From assembly GCF_004193775.1 (NCBI RefSeq), contig NW_021143923.1, forward strand, positions 46,248 to 110,247: a stretch of DNA of 64,000 bases, read 5' to 3'. The DNA is from Glycine soja (Eukaryota > Streptophyta > Magnoliopsida > Fabales > Fabaceae). How positions within the stretch are numbered: the first letter of the stretch is position 1; every line of letters starts with the position of its first letter. The translations under genes and the position numbers were made by a program. This document shows, piece by piece, positions 1 to 10,420 of this stretch. The notes under the pieces were generated by a model that made no database searches, was not told the DNA's origin, and was given only the letters and a program-made list of their open reading frames with translations.

Positions 1-123
1 TGAACAACGGAAGCTCTCGTGAAATTAAAATGGTCATAACTTTTCACACGGATGTCCGATTCGGGCTTATAATATATTGATACGCTCGAAATTAAACATC
101 GGTAGCTCTCGAGAAATTCAAAT

Positions 124-215
124 GATCATAACTTTTCTCACGGATGTCCGATTCGGGCGCATAATATGTCGAGAGGCTCGAAACTGAACAACGGAAGCTC
201 TTGAGAAATTCAAAT
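124..215. repeat. Reference monomer, class A
   Basis: Class A, the most common type: the middle reads gggcgcataatatgtcgag, followed by aggctcgaaa and, in most copies, ttgaacaacggaagctcttg. It usually follows a B or F monomer. This copy has the tctcacgg variant shared with copies near 1.87 kb and 5.01 kb. It is 92 bp from one ggtcataact-type box to the next. Confidence 0.9.
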
Positions 216-307
216 GGTCATAACTTTTCACACGGATGTCCGATTCAGGCAAATCACATAACGAGACGCTCAGAATTGAACAACGGAAGCTCTTGAGAAT
301 CTCAAAT
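216..307. repeat. Reference monomer, class C
   Basis: Class C: the middle reads aggcaaatcacat, then aacgagacgctcagaattg. It usually follows A and precedes D. A later version (17.5-30 kb) has atcgagacgc, with either cacaaaattg or ctcagaattg. 92 bp. Confidence 0.88.
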
Positions 308-399
308 GGTCATAACATTTAACTCAAATGTCCAATTTAGGCGCATCACATATAGTGACACTCGAAATTGAACAACGGAAGCTCTCGTGAAATTCAAAT
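308..399. repeat. Reference monomer, class D
   Basis: Class D is the most distinctive type. The cttttcacacggatgtccgatt segment is replaced by catttaactcaaatg (usually tcgaatg) and tccaatttagg, followed by cgcatcacatatagtgaca. It ends in gctctcgtg instead of gctcttgag. It almost always follows C. A later variant has cttatagtgatattcg (24-30 kb and 62.5 kb). 92 bp. Confidence 0.9.
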
Positions 400-491
400 G
401 GTCATAACTTTTCACACAGATGTCCGATTCAGGCTTATAATATGTCGATACGCTCGAAATTAAATATCGGAAACTCTCGAGAAATTCAAAT
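400..491. repeat. Reference monomer, class B
   Basis: Class B: the middle reads caggcttataatatgtcgat here and more often ttataatatatcgatacg, with the tail ttaaacatcggaaactctcg. It is normally followed by an A monomer whose box is ggccataac instead of ggtcataac, so B-A behaves as a 184-bp dimer. The ttataatatatcgata core is AT-rich and includes the 8-bp palindrome tatcgata. In the right half some B-type copies are 91 bp. Confidence 0.88.
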
Positions 492-583
492 GGCCATAAC
501 TTTTCACACGGATGTCCGATTCGGGCGCATAATATGTCGAGAGGCTCGAAATTGAACAACGAAAGCTCTTGAGAAATTCAAAT

Positions 584-675
584 GGTCATAACTTTTCACA
601 TGGATGTTAGATTAAGGCGCATCACATATAGAGACACTCGAAAATGAACAACGGAAGCTCTCGTGAAATTAAAAT
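584..675. repeat. Reference monomer, class E
   Basis: Class E: gttagattaaggcgcatc replaces the usual tccgattcgggcgcata, followed by acatatagagac and a ctcgaaaatgaac tail. The next monomer then begins aaattaaaatgg rather than aaattcaaatgg. E nearly always precedes F. 92 bp. Confidence 0.88.
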
Positions 676-767
676 GGTCATAACTTTTCACACTGAGGTC
701 CGATTCAGGCTTATAATATATCGATACGCTCGAAATTAAACATCGGAAACTCTCGAGATATTCAAAT
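676..767. repeat. Reference monomer, class F
   Basis: Class F resembles B but carries cacactgaggtccgattcag in place of cacacggatgtccgattcag, and often attgatacg instead of atcgatacg. It follows E and, in most modules, is followed by A. 92 bp. Confidence 0.86.
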
Positions 768-1010
768 GATCATAACTTTTCACACGGATGTCCGATTCGG
801 GCGCATAATATGTCGAGAGACTCGAAATTGGACAACGGAAGCTCTTGAGAAATTCCAATGGTCATAACTTTTCACACGGATATCCGATTCAGGCAAATCA
901 CATAACGAGACGCTCAGAATTGAACAACGGAAGCTTTTGAGAAATTCAAATGGTCATAACATTTAACTCGAATGTCAAATTTAGGCGCATCACATATACT
1001 GACACTCGAA
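720..1010. repeat. Dispersed duplicated segment, copy 1
   Basis: A B/A-C-D run marked by ctcgagatattcaaatgatc, gaaattccaatgg, cggatatccgattcagg, gaagcttttgag, tgtcaaatttagg and acatatactgacactcg. The same run occurs near 4.6-4.9 kb and a shorter form near 8.2-8.4 kb. The tgtcaaat marker is at 973, 4,836 and 8,330. Confidence 0.8.
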
Positions 1011-1747
1011 ATTGGACAACGGAAGCTCTCGTGAAATTCAAATGGTCATAACTTTTCACACAGATGTCCGATTCAGGCTTATAATATGTCGATACGCTCG
1101 AAATTAAACATCGGAAACTCTCGAGAAATTCAAATGGCCATAACTTTTCACACGGATGTCCGATTCGGGCACATAATATGTCGACACGCTCGGAATTGAA
1201 CAACGGAAGCTCTTGAGAAATTCCAATGGTCATAATTTTTCACACGGATGTTAGATTAAGGCGCATCACATATAGAGACGCTCGAAAATGAACAACGGAA
1301 GCTCTCGTGAAATTAAAATGGTCATAACTTTTCACACTGAGGTCCGATTCAGGCTTATAATATATTGATACGCTCAAAATTAAACATCGGAAGCTCTCGA
1401 GAAATTCAAATGGCCATAACATTTCACACGGATTTCCGATTCGGGCGCATAATATGTCGAGAGACTCGTAATTGAACAACGACAGCTCTTGAGAAATTCA
1501 AATGGTCATAACTTTTCACACGGATGTTAGATTAAGGCGCATCACATATAGAGACGCTCGAAAATGAACAACAAAAGCTCTCGTGAAATTAAAATGGTCA
1601 TAACTTTTCACACTGAGGTCCGATTCAGGCTTATAATATATTGATACGCTCGAAATTAAACATCGGAAGCTCTCGAGAAATTCAAATGGTCATAACTTTT
1701 CACACGGATGTTAGATTAAGGCGCATCACATATAGAGACGCTCGAAA

Positions 1748-2157
1748 ATGAAAACGGAAGCTCTCGTGAAATTAAAATGGTCATAACTTTTCACACGGAT
1801 GTCCGATTCGGGCTTATAATATATTGATACGCTCGAAATTAAACATCGGTAGCTCTCGAGAAATTCAAATGATCATAACTTTTCTCACGGATGTCCGATT
1901 CGGGCGCATAATATGTCGAGAGGCTCGAAACTGAACAACGGAAGCTCTTGAGAAATTCAAATGGTCATAACTTTTCACACGGATGTCCGATTCAGGCAAA
2001 TCACATAACGAGACGCTCAGAATTGAACAACGGAAGCTCTTGAGAATCTCAAATGGTCATAACATTTAACTCGAATGTCCAATTTAGGCGCATCACATAT
2101 AGTGACACTCGAAATTGAACAACGGAAGCTCTCGTGAAATTCAAATGGTCATAACCT
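1748..2157. repeat. Duplicated segment copy 2 (19-monomer offset)
   Basis: Near-identical to 1-410, sharing the cggtagctctcg, ttttctcacgg and gagaatctcaaatgg variants. The two are separated by E-F-A and C-D-B-A modules, so together they look like a degenerate 19-mer higher-order unit that has since diverged. Confidence 0.82.
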
Positions 2158-2882
2158 TTCACACGGATGTCCGATTCAAGGTTATAATAAATCGATACGC
2201 TCGAAATTAAACATCGAAAAGTCTCGAGAAATTCAAATGGCCATAACTTTTCACACGGATGTCCTATTCGGGCGCATAATATGTCGAGAGGCTCGAAATT
2301 GAACAACGGAAGCGCTTGAGAAATTCAAATGGTCATAACTTTTCACACGGATGTCCGATTCAAGCTTATTATATATCGATACGCGCGAAATTAAACATCG
2401 GAAACTCTCGAGAAATTCAAATGGCCATAACGTTTCACACGGATGTCCGATTCGAGCGCATAATATGTCGAGAGGCTCGTAATTGAACAACGGAAGCTCT
2501 AGAAAAATTCAAATGGTCATAACTTTTCACACGGATGTCCGATTCAGGCAAATCACATAACGAGACGCTCAGAATTGAACAACGGATGCTCTTGAGAATC
2601 TCAAATGGTCATAACATTTAACTCGAATGTCCAATTTAGGCGCATCACATATAGTGACACTCGAAATTGAACAACGGAAGCTCTCGTCAAATTCAAATGG
2701 TCATAACTTTTCACATTGAGGTCCGATTCAGGGTTATAATATGTCGATACGCTCGAAATTAAACATCGGAAACTCTCGAGAAATTCAAATGGCCATAACT
2801 TTTCACACGGATGTCCGATTCGGGCGCATAATATGTCGACACGCTCGGAATTGAACAACGGAAGCTCTTGAGAAATTAAAAT

Positions 2883-2974
2883 GGTCATAACTTTTCACAC
2901 GGATGTTAGATTCAGGCTTATAATTTATCGATACGCTCGAAATTAAACATCGGAAACTCTCAAGAAATTCAAAT
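2883..2974. repeat. Chimeric monomer E/B
   Basis: It starts as class E (aaattaaaatggtc lead-in, cggatgttagatt) and changes within gatt to class B (caggcttataatttatcgat, ttaaacatcggaaac). An A monomer follows, as after a normal B. It is a second, independent example of a within-monomer exchange. Confidence 0.8.
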
Positions 2975-4599
2975 GGCCATAACTTTTCACACGGATGTTC
3001 GATTCGGGCGCATAATATGTCGAGAGGCTCGAAATTGAACAACAGAAGCTCTTGAGAAATTCCAATGGTCATAACGTTTCACACGGATGTCCTATTCAGG
3101 CTTATAATATATCGATACGCTCGAAATTAAACATCGGAAACTCTAGAGAAATTCAAATGGCCATAACTTTTCACACGGATGTCCGATTCGGGCGCATAAT
3201 ATGTCGAGAGACTCGTAATTGAACAACGACAGCTCTTGAGAAATTCAAATGGTCATAACTTTTCACACGGATGTTAGATTAAGGCGCATCACATATAGAG
3301 ACGCTCGAAAATGAACAACGAAAGCTCTCGGGAAATTAAAATTGTCATAACTTTTCACACTGAGGTCCGATTCAGGCTTATAATATATTGATACGCTTGA
3401 AATTAAACATCGGAAGCTCTCGAGAAATTCAAATGGTCATAACTTTTCACACGGATGTTCGATTCGGGCGCATAATATGTCGAGAGGCTCGAAATTGAAC
3501 AACGGAAGCTCTTTAGAAATTCAAATGGTCATAACTTTTCACACGGATGTCCGATTCAGGCAAATCACATAACGAGACGCTGAGAATTGAACAACGGAAG
3601 CTCTTGAGAAATTCAAATGGTCATAACATTTAACTCGAATGTCCAATTTAGGCGCATCACATATAGTGACTCTCGAAATTGAACAACGGAAGCTCTCGTC
3701 AAATTCAAATGGTCATAACTTTTCACACTGAGCTCCGATTTAGGGTTATAATATATCAATACGCTCGAAATTAAACATCGGAAACTCTCGAGAAATTCAA
3801 ATGATCATAACTTTTCACACGGATGTCCGATTCGGGAGCATAATATGTCGAGAGGCTCGAAATTGAACAACGGAAGCTCTTGAGAAGTTCCAATGCTCAT
3901 AACTTTTCACACGGATGTCCGATTTAGGCTAATAATATATTGATACGCTCGAAATTAAACATCGGAAACTCTCGAGAAATTCAAATGGCAAAAATGTTTC
4001 ACACAGATGTCCGATTCGGGCGCATAATATGTCGAGAGGCTCGTAATTAAACAACGGAAGCTCTAGAGAAATTCAAATGGTCATAACTTTTCACACGAAT
4101 GTTAGATTAAGGTGCATCACATATAGAGACGCTCGAAAATGAACAACGGAAGCTCTCGTGAAATTCAAATGGTCATAACTTTTCACACTGAGGTCCGATT
4201 CAGGCTTATAATATATTGATACCCTCAAAATTAAACATCGGAAGCTCTAGAGAAATTCAAATGGTCATAACGTTTCACACGGATGTCCAATTCGGGCGAA
4301 TAATATGTTGAGAGGCTCGAAATTGAACAACGGAAGCTCTTGAGAAATTCAAATGGTCATAACTTTTCACACGGATGTCCGATTCTGGCAAATCACATAA
4401 CGAGACACTCAGAATTGAACAACGGAAGCTCTTGAGAAATTCAAATGGTCATAACATTTAACTCGACTGTCCAATTTAGGCGCATCACTTATAGTGACAC
4501 TCGAAATTGAACAACGGAAGCTCTCGTCAAATTCAAATGGTCATAACTTTTCACACTGAGGTCCGATTCAGGGTTATAATATATCGATACGCTCGAAAT

Positions 4600-4890
4600 T
4601 AAACATCGGAAACTCTCGAGATATTCAAATGATCATAACTTTTCACACGGATGTCCGATTTGGGCGCATTATATGTTGAGAGGCTCGAAATTGAACAACG
4701 GAAGTTCTTGAGAAATTCCAATGGTCATAACTTTTCACACGGATATCCGATTCAGGCAAATCACATAACGAGACGCTCAGAATTGAACAACGGAAGCTTT
4801 TGAGAAATTCAAATGGTCATAACATTTAACTCGAATGTCAAATTTAGGCGCATCACATATACTGACACTCGAAATTGAACAACAGAAGCT
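4600..4890. repeat. Dispersed duplicated segment, copy 2
   Basis: It shares the private variants gagatattcaaatgatc, cggatatccgattcagg, gaagcttttgag, tgtcaaatttagg and atactgacactcg with 720-1,010. The offset is 3,863 bp (42 monomers minus 1 bp). Confidence 0.78.
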
Positions 4891-4924
4891 CTCGTGAAAT
4901 TCAAATGGCCATAACCTTTCACAC

Positions 4925-5340
4925 GGATGTCCGATTCGGGCTTATAACATATTGATACGCTCGAAATTAAACATCGGAAGCTCTCGAGAAATTCAAATGG
5001 TCATAACTTTTCTCACGGATGTCCGATTCGGGCGCATAATATGTCGAGAGGCTCGAAACTGAACAACGGAAGCTCTTGAGAAATTCAAATGGTCATAACT
5101 TTTCACACGGATGTCCGATTCAGGCAAATCACATAACGAGACGCTCAGAATTGAACAACGGAAGCTCTTGAGAATCTCAAATGGTCATAACATTTAACTC
5201 GAATGTCCAATTTAGGCGCATCACATATAGTGACACTCGAAATTGAACAACGGAAGCTCTCGTGAAATTCAAATGGTCATAACTTTTCACACAGATGTCC
5301 GATTCAGGCTTATAATATGTCGATACGCTCGAAATTAAAC
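4925..5340. repeat. Third copy of the ttttctcacgg-marked segment
   Basis: It repeats the ttttctcacgg, gctcgaaactgaac and gagaatctcaaatgg markers of 1-410. The gagaatctc marker lies 4,875 bp downstream of its first copy (53 x 92 minus 1). It lacks the cggtagc change, so it split before that mutation or lost it by conversion. Confidence 0.75.
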
Positions 5341-7299
5341 ATCGGAAACTCTCGAGAAATTCAAATGGCCATAACTTTTCACACGGATGTCCGATTCAGG
5401 CGAATAATATGTCGAGAGGCTCGAAATTGAACAACGGAAGCTCTTGAGAAATTCAAATGGTCATAACTTTTCACACGGATGTTAGATTAAGGCGCATCAC
5501 ATATAGAGACGCTCGAAAATGAACAACGGAAGCTCTCGGGAAATTAAAATGGTCTTAACTTTTCACACTGAGGTCTGATTCAGGCTTATAATATATTGAT
5601 ACGCTCGAAATTAAACATCGGAAGCTCTCGAGAAATTAAAATGGTCATAACTTTTCACACGGATGTTCGATTCGGGCGCATAATATGTCGAGAGGCTCGA
5701 AATTGAACAACGGAAGCTCCTTAGAAATTCAAATGGTCATAACTTTTTACACGAATGTCCAATTCGAGCAAATCACATATCGAGACGCTCAGAATTGAAC
5801 AACGGAAGGTCTTGAGAAATTCAAATGGTCATAACATTTAACTCGTATGTCCAATTTAGGCGCATCACATATAGTGACACTCGAAATTGAACAACGGAAG
5901 CTCTCGTGAAATTCAAACGGTCATAACTTTTCACACGGATGTCCGATTCAGATTTTCAATATATCGATACACTCGAAATTAAACATCGGAAACTCTTGAT
6001 AAATTAAAATGGCCATCACTTTTCACACGGATGTCCGATTCGGGCGCAAAATATGTCGAGAGCCTCGAAATTGAACAACGGAAGCTCTTGAGAAATTCAA
6101 ATGGTCATAGCTTTTCACATGGATGTCCGATTCAGGCAAATCACATAACGAGACGCTCAGAATTGAACAACGGAAGCTCTTGAGAAATTCAAATGGTCAT
6201 AACATTTAACTCGAATGTCCAAGTTAGGCGCATCACATATAGTGACACTCGAAATTGAACAACGGAAGCTCTCGTCAAATTCAAATGGTCATAACTTTTC
6301 ACACTGAGGTCCGATTCAGGGTTATAATATATCGATACGCTCGAAATTAAACATCGGAAACTCTCGAGATATTCAAATGATCATAACTTTTTACACGGAT
6401 GTCAGATTCGGGCGCATAATATGTCGAGAGGCTCGAAATTGAACAACGGAAGCTCTAGAGAAATTCAAATGGTCATAACTTTTCACACGAATGTTAGATT
6501 AAGGTGAATCACATATAGAGACGTTCGAAAATGAACAACGGAAGCTCTCGTGAAATTCAAATGGTCATAACTTTTCACACTGAGGTCCGATTCAGGCTTA
6601 TAATATATTGATACCCTCAAAATTAAACATCGGAAGCTCTTGAGAAATTCTAATGGTCATAACTTTTCACACGGATGTCCAATTCGGGCGCATAATATGT
6701 TGAGAGGCTCGAAATTGAACAACGGAAGCTCTTGAAAAATTCAAATGGTCATAACTTTTCACACGGATGTCCGATTCTGGCAAATCACATAACGAGACAC
6801 TCAGAATTGAACAACGGAAGCTCTTGAGAAATTCAAATGGTCATAACATTTAACTCGATTGTCCAATTTAGGCGCATCACTTATGGTGACACTCGAAATT
6901 GAACAACGGAAGCTCACGTGAAATTCAAATGGTCATAACTTTTCACACGGATGTCCGATTCAAGCTTATAATATATCGATACGCTCGAAATTAAACATCA
7001 GAAACTCTCGAGAAATTCAAATGACCATAACTTTTCACACGGATGTCCGATTCGGGCGCATAATATGTCGAGAGGCTCGAAATTGAACAATGGAAGCTCT
7101 TGAGAAATTCCAATGGTCATAAGTCTTCCCACGGATGTCCGATTCAGGCTTATAATATATCGATACGCGCGAAATTAAACATCGGAAACTCTCGAGAAAT
7201 TCAAATGGCCATAACTTTTCACACGGATGTCTGATTCGGGCACATAATATGTCGAGAGGCTCGTAATTGAACAACGGAAGCTCTTGAGAAATTCAAATG

Positions 7300-7760
7300 A
7301 TCATAACTTTTCACACGGATGTTAGATTAAGGCGCATCACATATAGAGACGCTCGAAAATGAAACATGGAAGCTCTCATGAAATTAAAATGGTCATAACT
7401 TTTCACACCGAGGTCCAATTCAGCCTTATAATATATTGATACGCTCGAAATTAAACATCGAAAGCTCTCGAGAAATTAAAATGGTCATAACTTTTCACAC
7501 GGATGTCTTATTCGGGCGCATAATATGTCGAGAGGCTCGAAATTGAACATCAAAAGCTCTTGAGAAATTCAAATGGTCATAAATTTTCACACGGATGTCC
7601 GATTCAGGAAAATCACATAACGACACGCTCAGAATTGAACAACGGAAGCACTTGAGTAATTCAAATGGTCATAACATTTAACTCGAATGTCCAATTTTGG
7701 CGCATCACATATAGTGACACTCGAAATTGAACAACAGAAGCTCTCGTGAAATTCAAATGG
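7300..7760. repeat. E-F-A-C-D segment marked gaaacatggaagctc, copy 1
   Basis: An E monomer with the shortened gaaacatggaagctc tail, followed by F, A, C and D monomers. The marker at 7,361 returns at 10,027, an offset of 2,666 bp (29 monomers minus 2 bp). The F and A monomers share catcgaaagctctcgag and the A monomer ends in aaaagctcttgag. Confidence 0.75.
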
Positions 7761-8204
7761 TCATAACTTTTCACACGGGTGTCCGATTCAAGCTTATAAT
7801 ATGTCGATACGCTCGAAATTAAAAATCGGAAACTCTAGAGAAATTCAAATGGCCATAACTTTTCACATGGATGTCCGATTCGGGCGCATAATATGTCGAG
7901 AGGCTCGAAATTGAACAACGTAAGCTCTTGAGAAATTCAAATGGTCATAACTTTTCACACGGATGATAGATTAATGCGCATCACATATAGAGACGCTCGA
8001 AAATGAACAACAGAAGCTCTCGTGAAATTAAAATGGTCATAACTTTTCACACTGAGGTCCGATTCAGGCTTATAATATATTGATACGCTCGAAATTAAAC
8101 ATCGGAAGCTCTCGAGAAATTTAAATGGTCATAACTTTTCACACGGATGTCCGATTCGAGCGCATAATATGTCGAGGCTCGAAATTGAACAACGGAAGCT
8201 CTTG

Positions 8205-8380
8205 AGAAATTCCAATCGTCATAACTTTTCACACGGATATCCGATTCAGGCAAATCACATAACGAGACGCTCAGAATTAAACAACGGAAGCTTTTGAGAA
8301 ATTCAAATGGTCATAACATTTAACTCGAATGTCAAATTTAGGCGCATCACATATACTGACACTCGAAATTGAACAACGGA
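8205..8380. repeat. Dispersed duplicated segment, copy 3
   Basis: It carries cggatatccgattcagg, gaagcttttgag, tgtcaaatttagg and atactgacactcg, 3,494 bp after copy 2 (38 monomers minus 2 bp). A 2-bp deletion lies just upstream at about 8,176 (atgtcgaggctcg), accounting for the offset. Confidence 0.75.
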
Positions 8381-8504
8381 AGCTCTCGTGAAATTCAAAT
8401 GGTCATAACTTTTCATACAGATGTCCGATTCAGGCTTATAATATGTCGATACGCTCGAAATTAAACATCGGAAACTCTCGAGAAATTCAAATGGCCATAA
8501 CTTT

Positions 8505-8872
8505 TCACACGAATGTTCGATTCGGGCGCATAATAGGTCGAGAGGCTCGAAATAGAACAACAGAAGCTCTTGAGAAATTCCAATGGTCATAACGTTTCAC
8601 ACGGATGTCCGATTCAGGCTTATCATATATCGATACGCTCGAAATTAAACATCGGAAACTCTCGAGAAATTCAAATGGCCATAACTTTTCACACGAATGT
8701 TCGATTCGGGCGCATAAGAGGTCGAGAGGCTCGAAATAGAACAACAGAAGCTCTTGAGAAATTCCAATGGTCATAACGTTTCACACGGATGTCCGATTCA
8801 GGCTTATCATATATCGATACGCTCGAAATTAAACATCGGAAACTCTTGAGAAATTCAAATGGCCATAACGTT
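8505..8872. repeat. Tandem dimer duplication (2 x 184 bp)
   Basis: An A-B dimer with the rare variants cgaatgttcgattcggg, aggtcgagagg, cgaaatagaacaacag, ccataacgtttcac-type boxes and ggcttatcatatatcg is repeated at once: the gaatgttcga marker is at 8,511 and 8,695, exactly 184 bp apart. The second copy differs by only a base or two (cataagaggtcg versus cataataggtcg). This is a clear, recent single-step dimer duplication. Confidence 0.88.
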
Positions 8873-9965
8873 TCACACGGATGTCCGATTCGGGCGCATA
8901 ATATGTCGAGAGACTCGTAATTGAACAACGACAGCTCTTGAGAAATTCAAATGGTCATAACTTTTCACACGGATGTTAGATTAAGGCGCATCACATATAG
9001 AGACGCTCGAAAATCAACAACGGAAGCTCTCGTGAAATTAAAATGGTCATAACTTTTCACACTGAGGTCCGATTCAGGCTTATAATATATTGATACGCTC
9101 GAAATTAAACATTGGAAACTCTCGAGAAATTCAAATGGCCATAACGTTTCACACGGATGTCCGATTCGGGCGCATAATATGTCGAGAGGCTCGAAATTGA
9201 ACAACGGAAGCTCTTGAGAAATTCAAATGGTCATAACTTTTCACACGGATGTCCAATTCAGGCAAATCACATATCGAGACGCTCAGAATTAAACAACGGA
9301 AGCTCTTGAGAAATTCAAATGGTCATAACTTTTCACACGAATGTTAGATTAAGGTGCATCACATATAGAGACACTTGAAATTGAACAACGGAAGCTCTCG
9401 TGAAATTCAAATGGTCATAACTTTTCACACAGATGTCCGATTCAGGCTTATAATATATCGATACGCTCGAAATTAAACATGGGAAACTCTCGAGAAATTC
9501 AAATGGCCATAACTTTTCACACGGATGTTCGATTCGGGCGCATAATATGTCGAGAGGCTCGAAATTGAACAACAGAAGCTCTTGAGAAATTCCAATGGTC
9601 ATAACGTTTCACACGGATGTCCGATTCAGGCATATAATATATCGATACGCTCGAAATTAAACATCGGAAACTCTAGAGAAATTCAAATGGCCATAACTTT
9701 TCACACGGATGTCCGATTCGGGCGCATAATATGTCGAGAGAGTCGTAATTGAACAACGACAGCTCTTGAGAAATTCAAATGGTCATAACTTTTCACACGG
9801 ATGTTAGATTAAGGCACATCACATATAGAGACGCTCGAAAATCAACAACGGAAGCTCTCGTGAAATTAAAATGGTCATAACTTTTCACACTGAGGTCCGA
9901 TTCAGGCTTATAATATATTGATACGCTCGAAATTAAACATCGGAAGCTCTCGAGAAATTCAAATG

Positions 9966-10420
9966 GTCATAACTTTTCACACGGATGTTAGATTAAGGCG
10001 CATCACATATAGAGACGCTCGAAAATGAAACATGGAAGCTCTCGTGAAATTAAAATGGTCATAACTTTTCACACTGAGGTCCGATTCAGGCTTATAATAT
10101 ATTGATACGCTCGAAATTAAACATCGAAAGCTCTCGAGAAATTAAAATGGTGATAACTTTTCACACGGATGTCCTATTCGGGCGCATAATATGTCGAGAG
10201 GCTCGAAATTGAACAACAAAAGCTCTTGAGAAATTCAAATGGTCATAACTTTTCACACGGATATCCGATTCAGGCAAATCCCATAACGAGACGCTCAGAA
10301 TTGAACAACGGAAGCTCTTGAGAAATTCAAATGGTCATAACATTTAACTCGAATGTCCAATTTTGGCGCATCATATATAGTGACACTCGAAATTGAACAA
10401 CGGAAGCTCTCATGAAATTA
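9966..10420. repeat. E-F-A-C-D segment marked gaaacatggaagctc, copy 2
   Basis: The second copy of the segment at 7,300-7,760, with the same gaaacatggaagctc tail and catcgaaagctctcgag variant. It precedes the first tttggcgcatcatatatag D variant, which leads into the 10.4-12 kb block. Confidence 0.75.

Larger units (their letters stand above)
1..410. repeat. Duplicated segment copy 1 (19-monomer offset)
   Basis: This segment reappears at about 1,748-2,157 with an offset of 1,747 bp, which is 19 x 92 minus 1. Shared private variants are cggtagctctcg, cttttctcacgg, gctcgaaactgaac and gagaatctcaaatgg. The 1-bp offset comes from aaaatgaaaacgg (1,748 region) versus a full aacaacgg here. The first copy is cut by the window edge, so the unit may begin upstream. 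Confidence 0.82.
1..10400. repeat. Diverged mosaic block of mixed monomer classes
   Basis: About 113 monomers in which classes succeed each other in modules rather than in one fixed higher-order unit. Reading from 32, the order is F, A, C, D, B, A, E, F, A, C, D, B, A, E, F, A, E, F, E, F, A, C, D, B, A. The common modules are therefore C-D-B-A (four monomers, 368 bp) and E-F-A (three monomers, 276 bp). Point differences between equivalent monomers are frequent, and several multi-monomer segments recur at irregular distances. The lattice is almost intact, losing only about 3 bp over the first 10 kb. No gene or inserted element is visible; short reading frames here are frame-shifted passages through three monomers. 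Confidence 0.85.

Noticed and set aside
302..3072. Recurrent 79-95 residue minus-strand reading frames (peptides with ILCARIGHPCEKLWPFEFLESF)
   Set aside because: They are passages of one frame through three consecutive 92-bp monomers. The peptide recurs because the DNA recurs, starts and stops are set by monomer class, and the same satellite sequence continues on both sides with no codon-level constraint visible.
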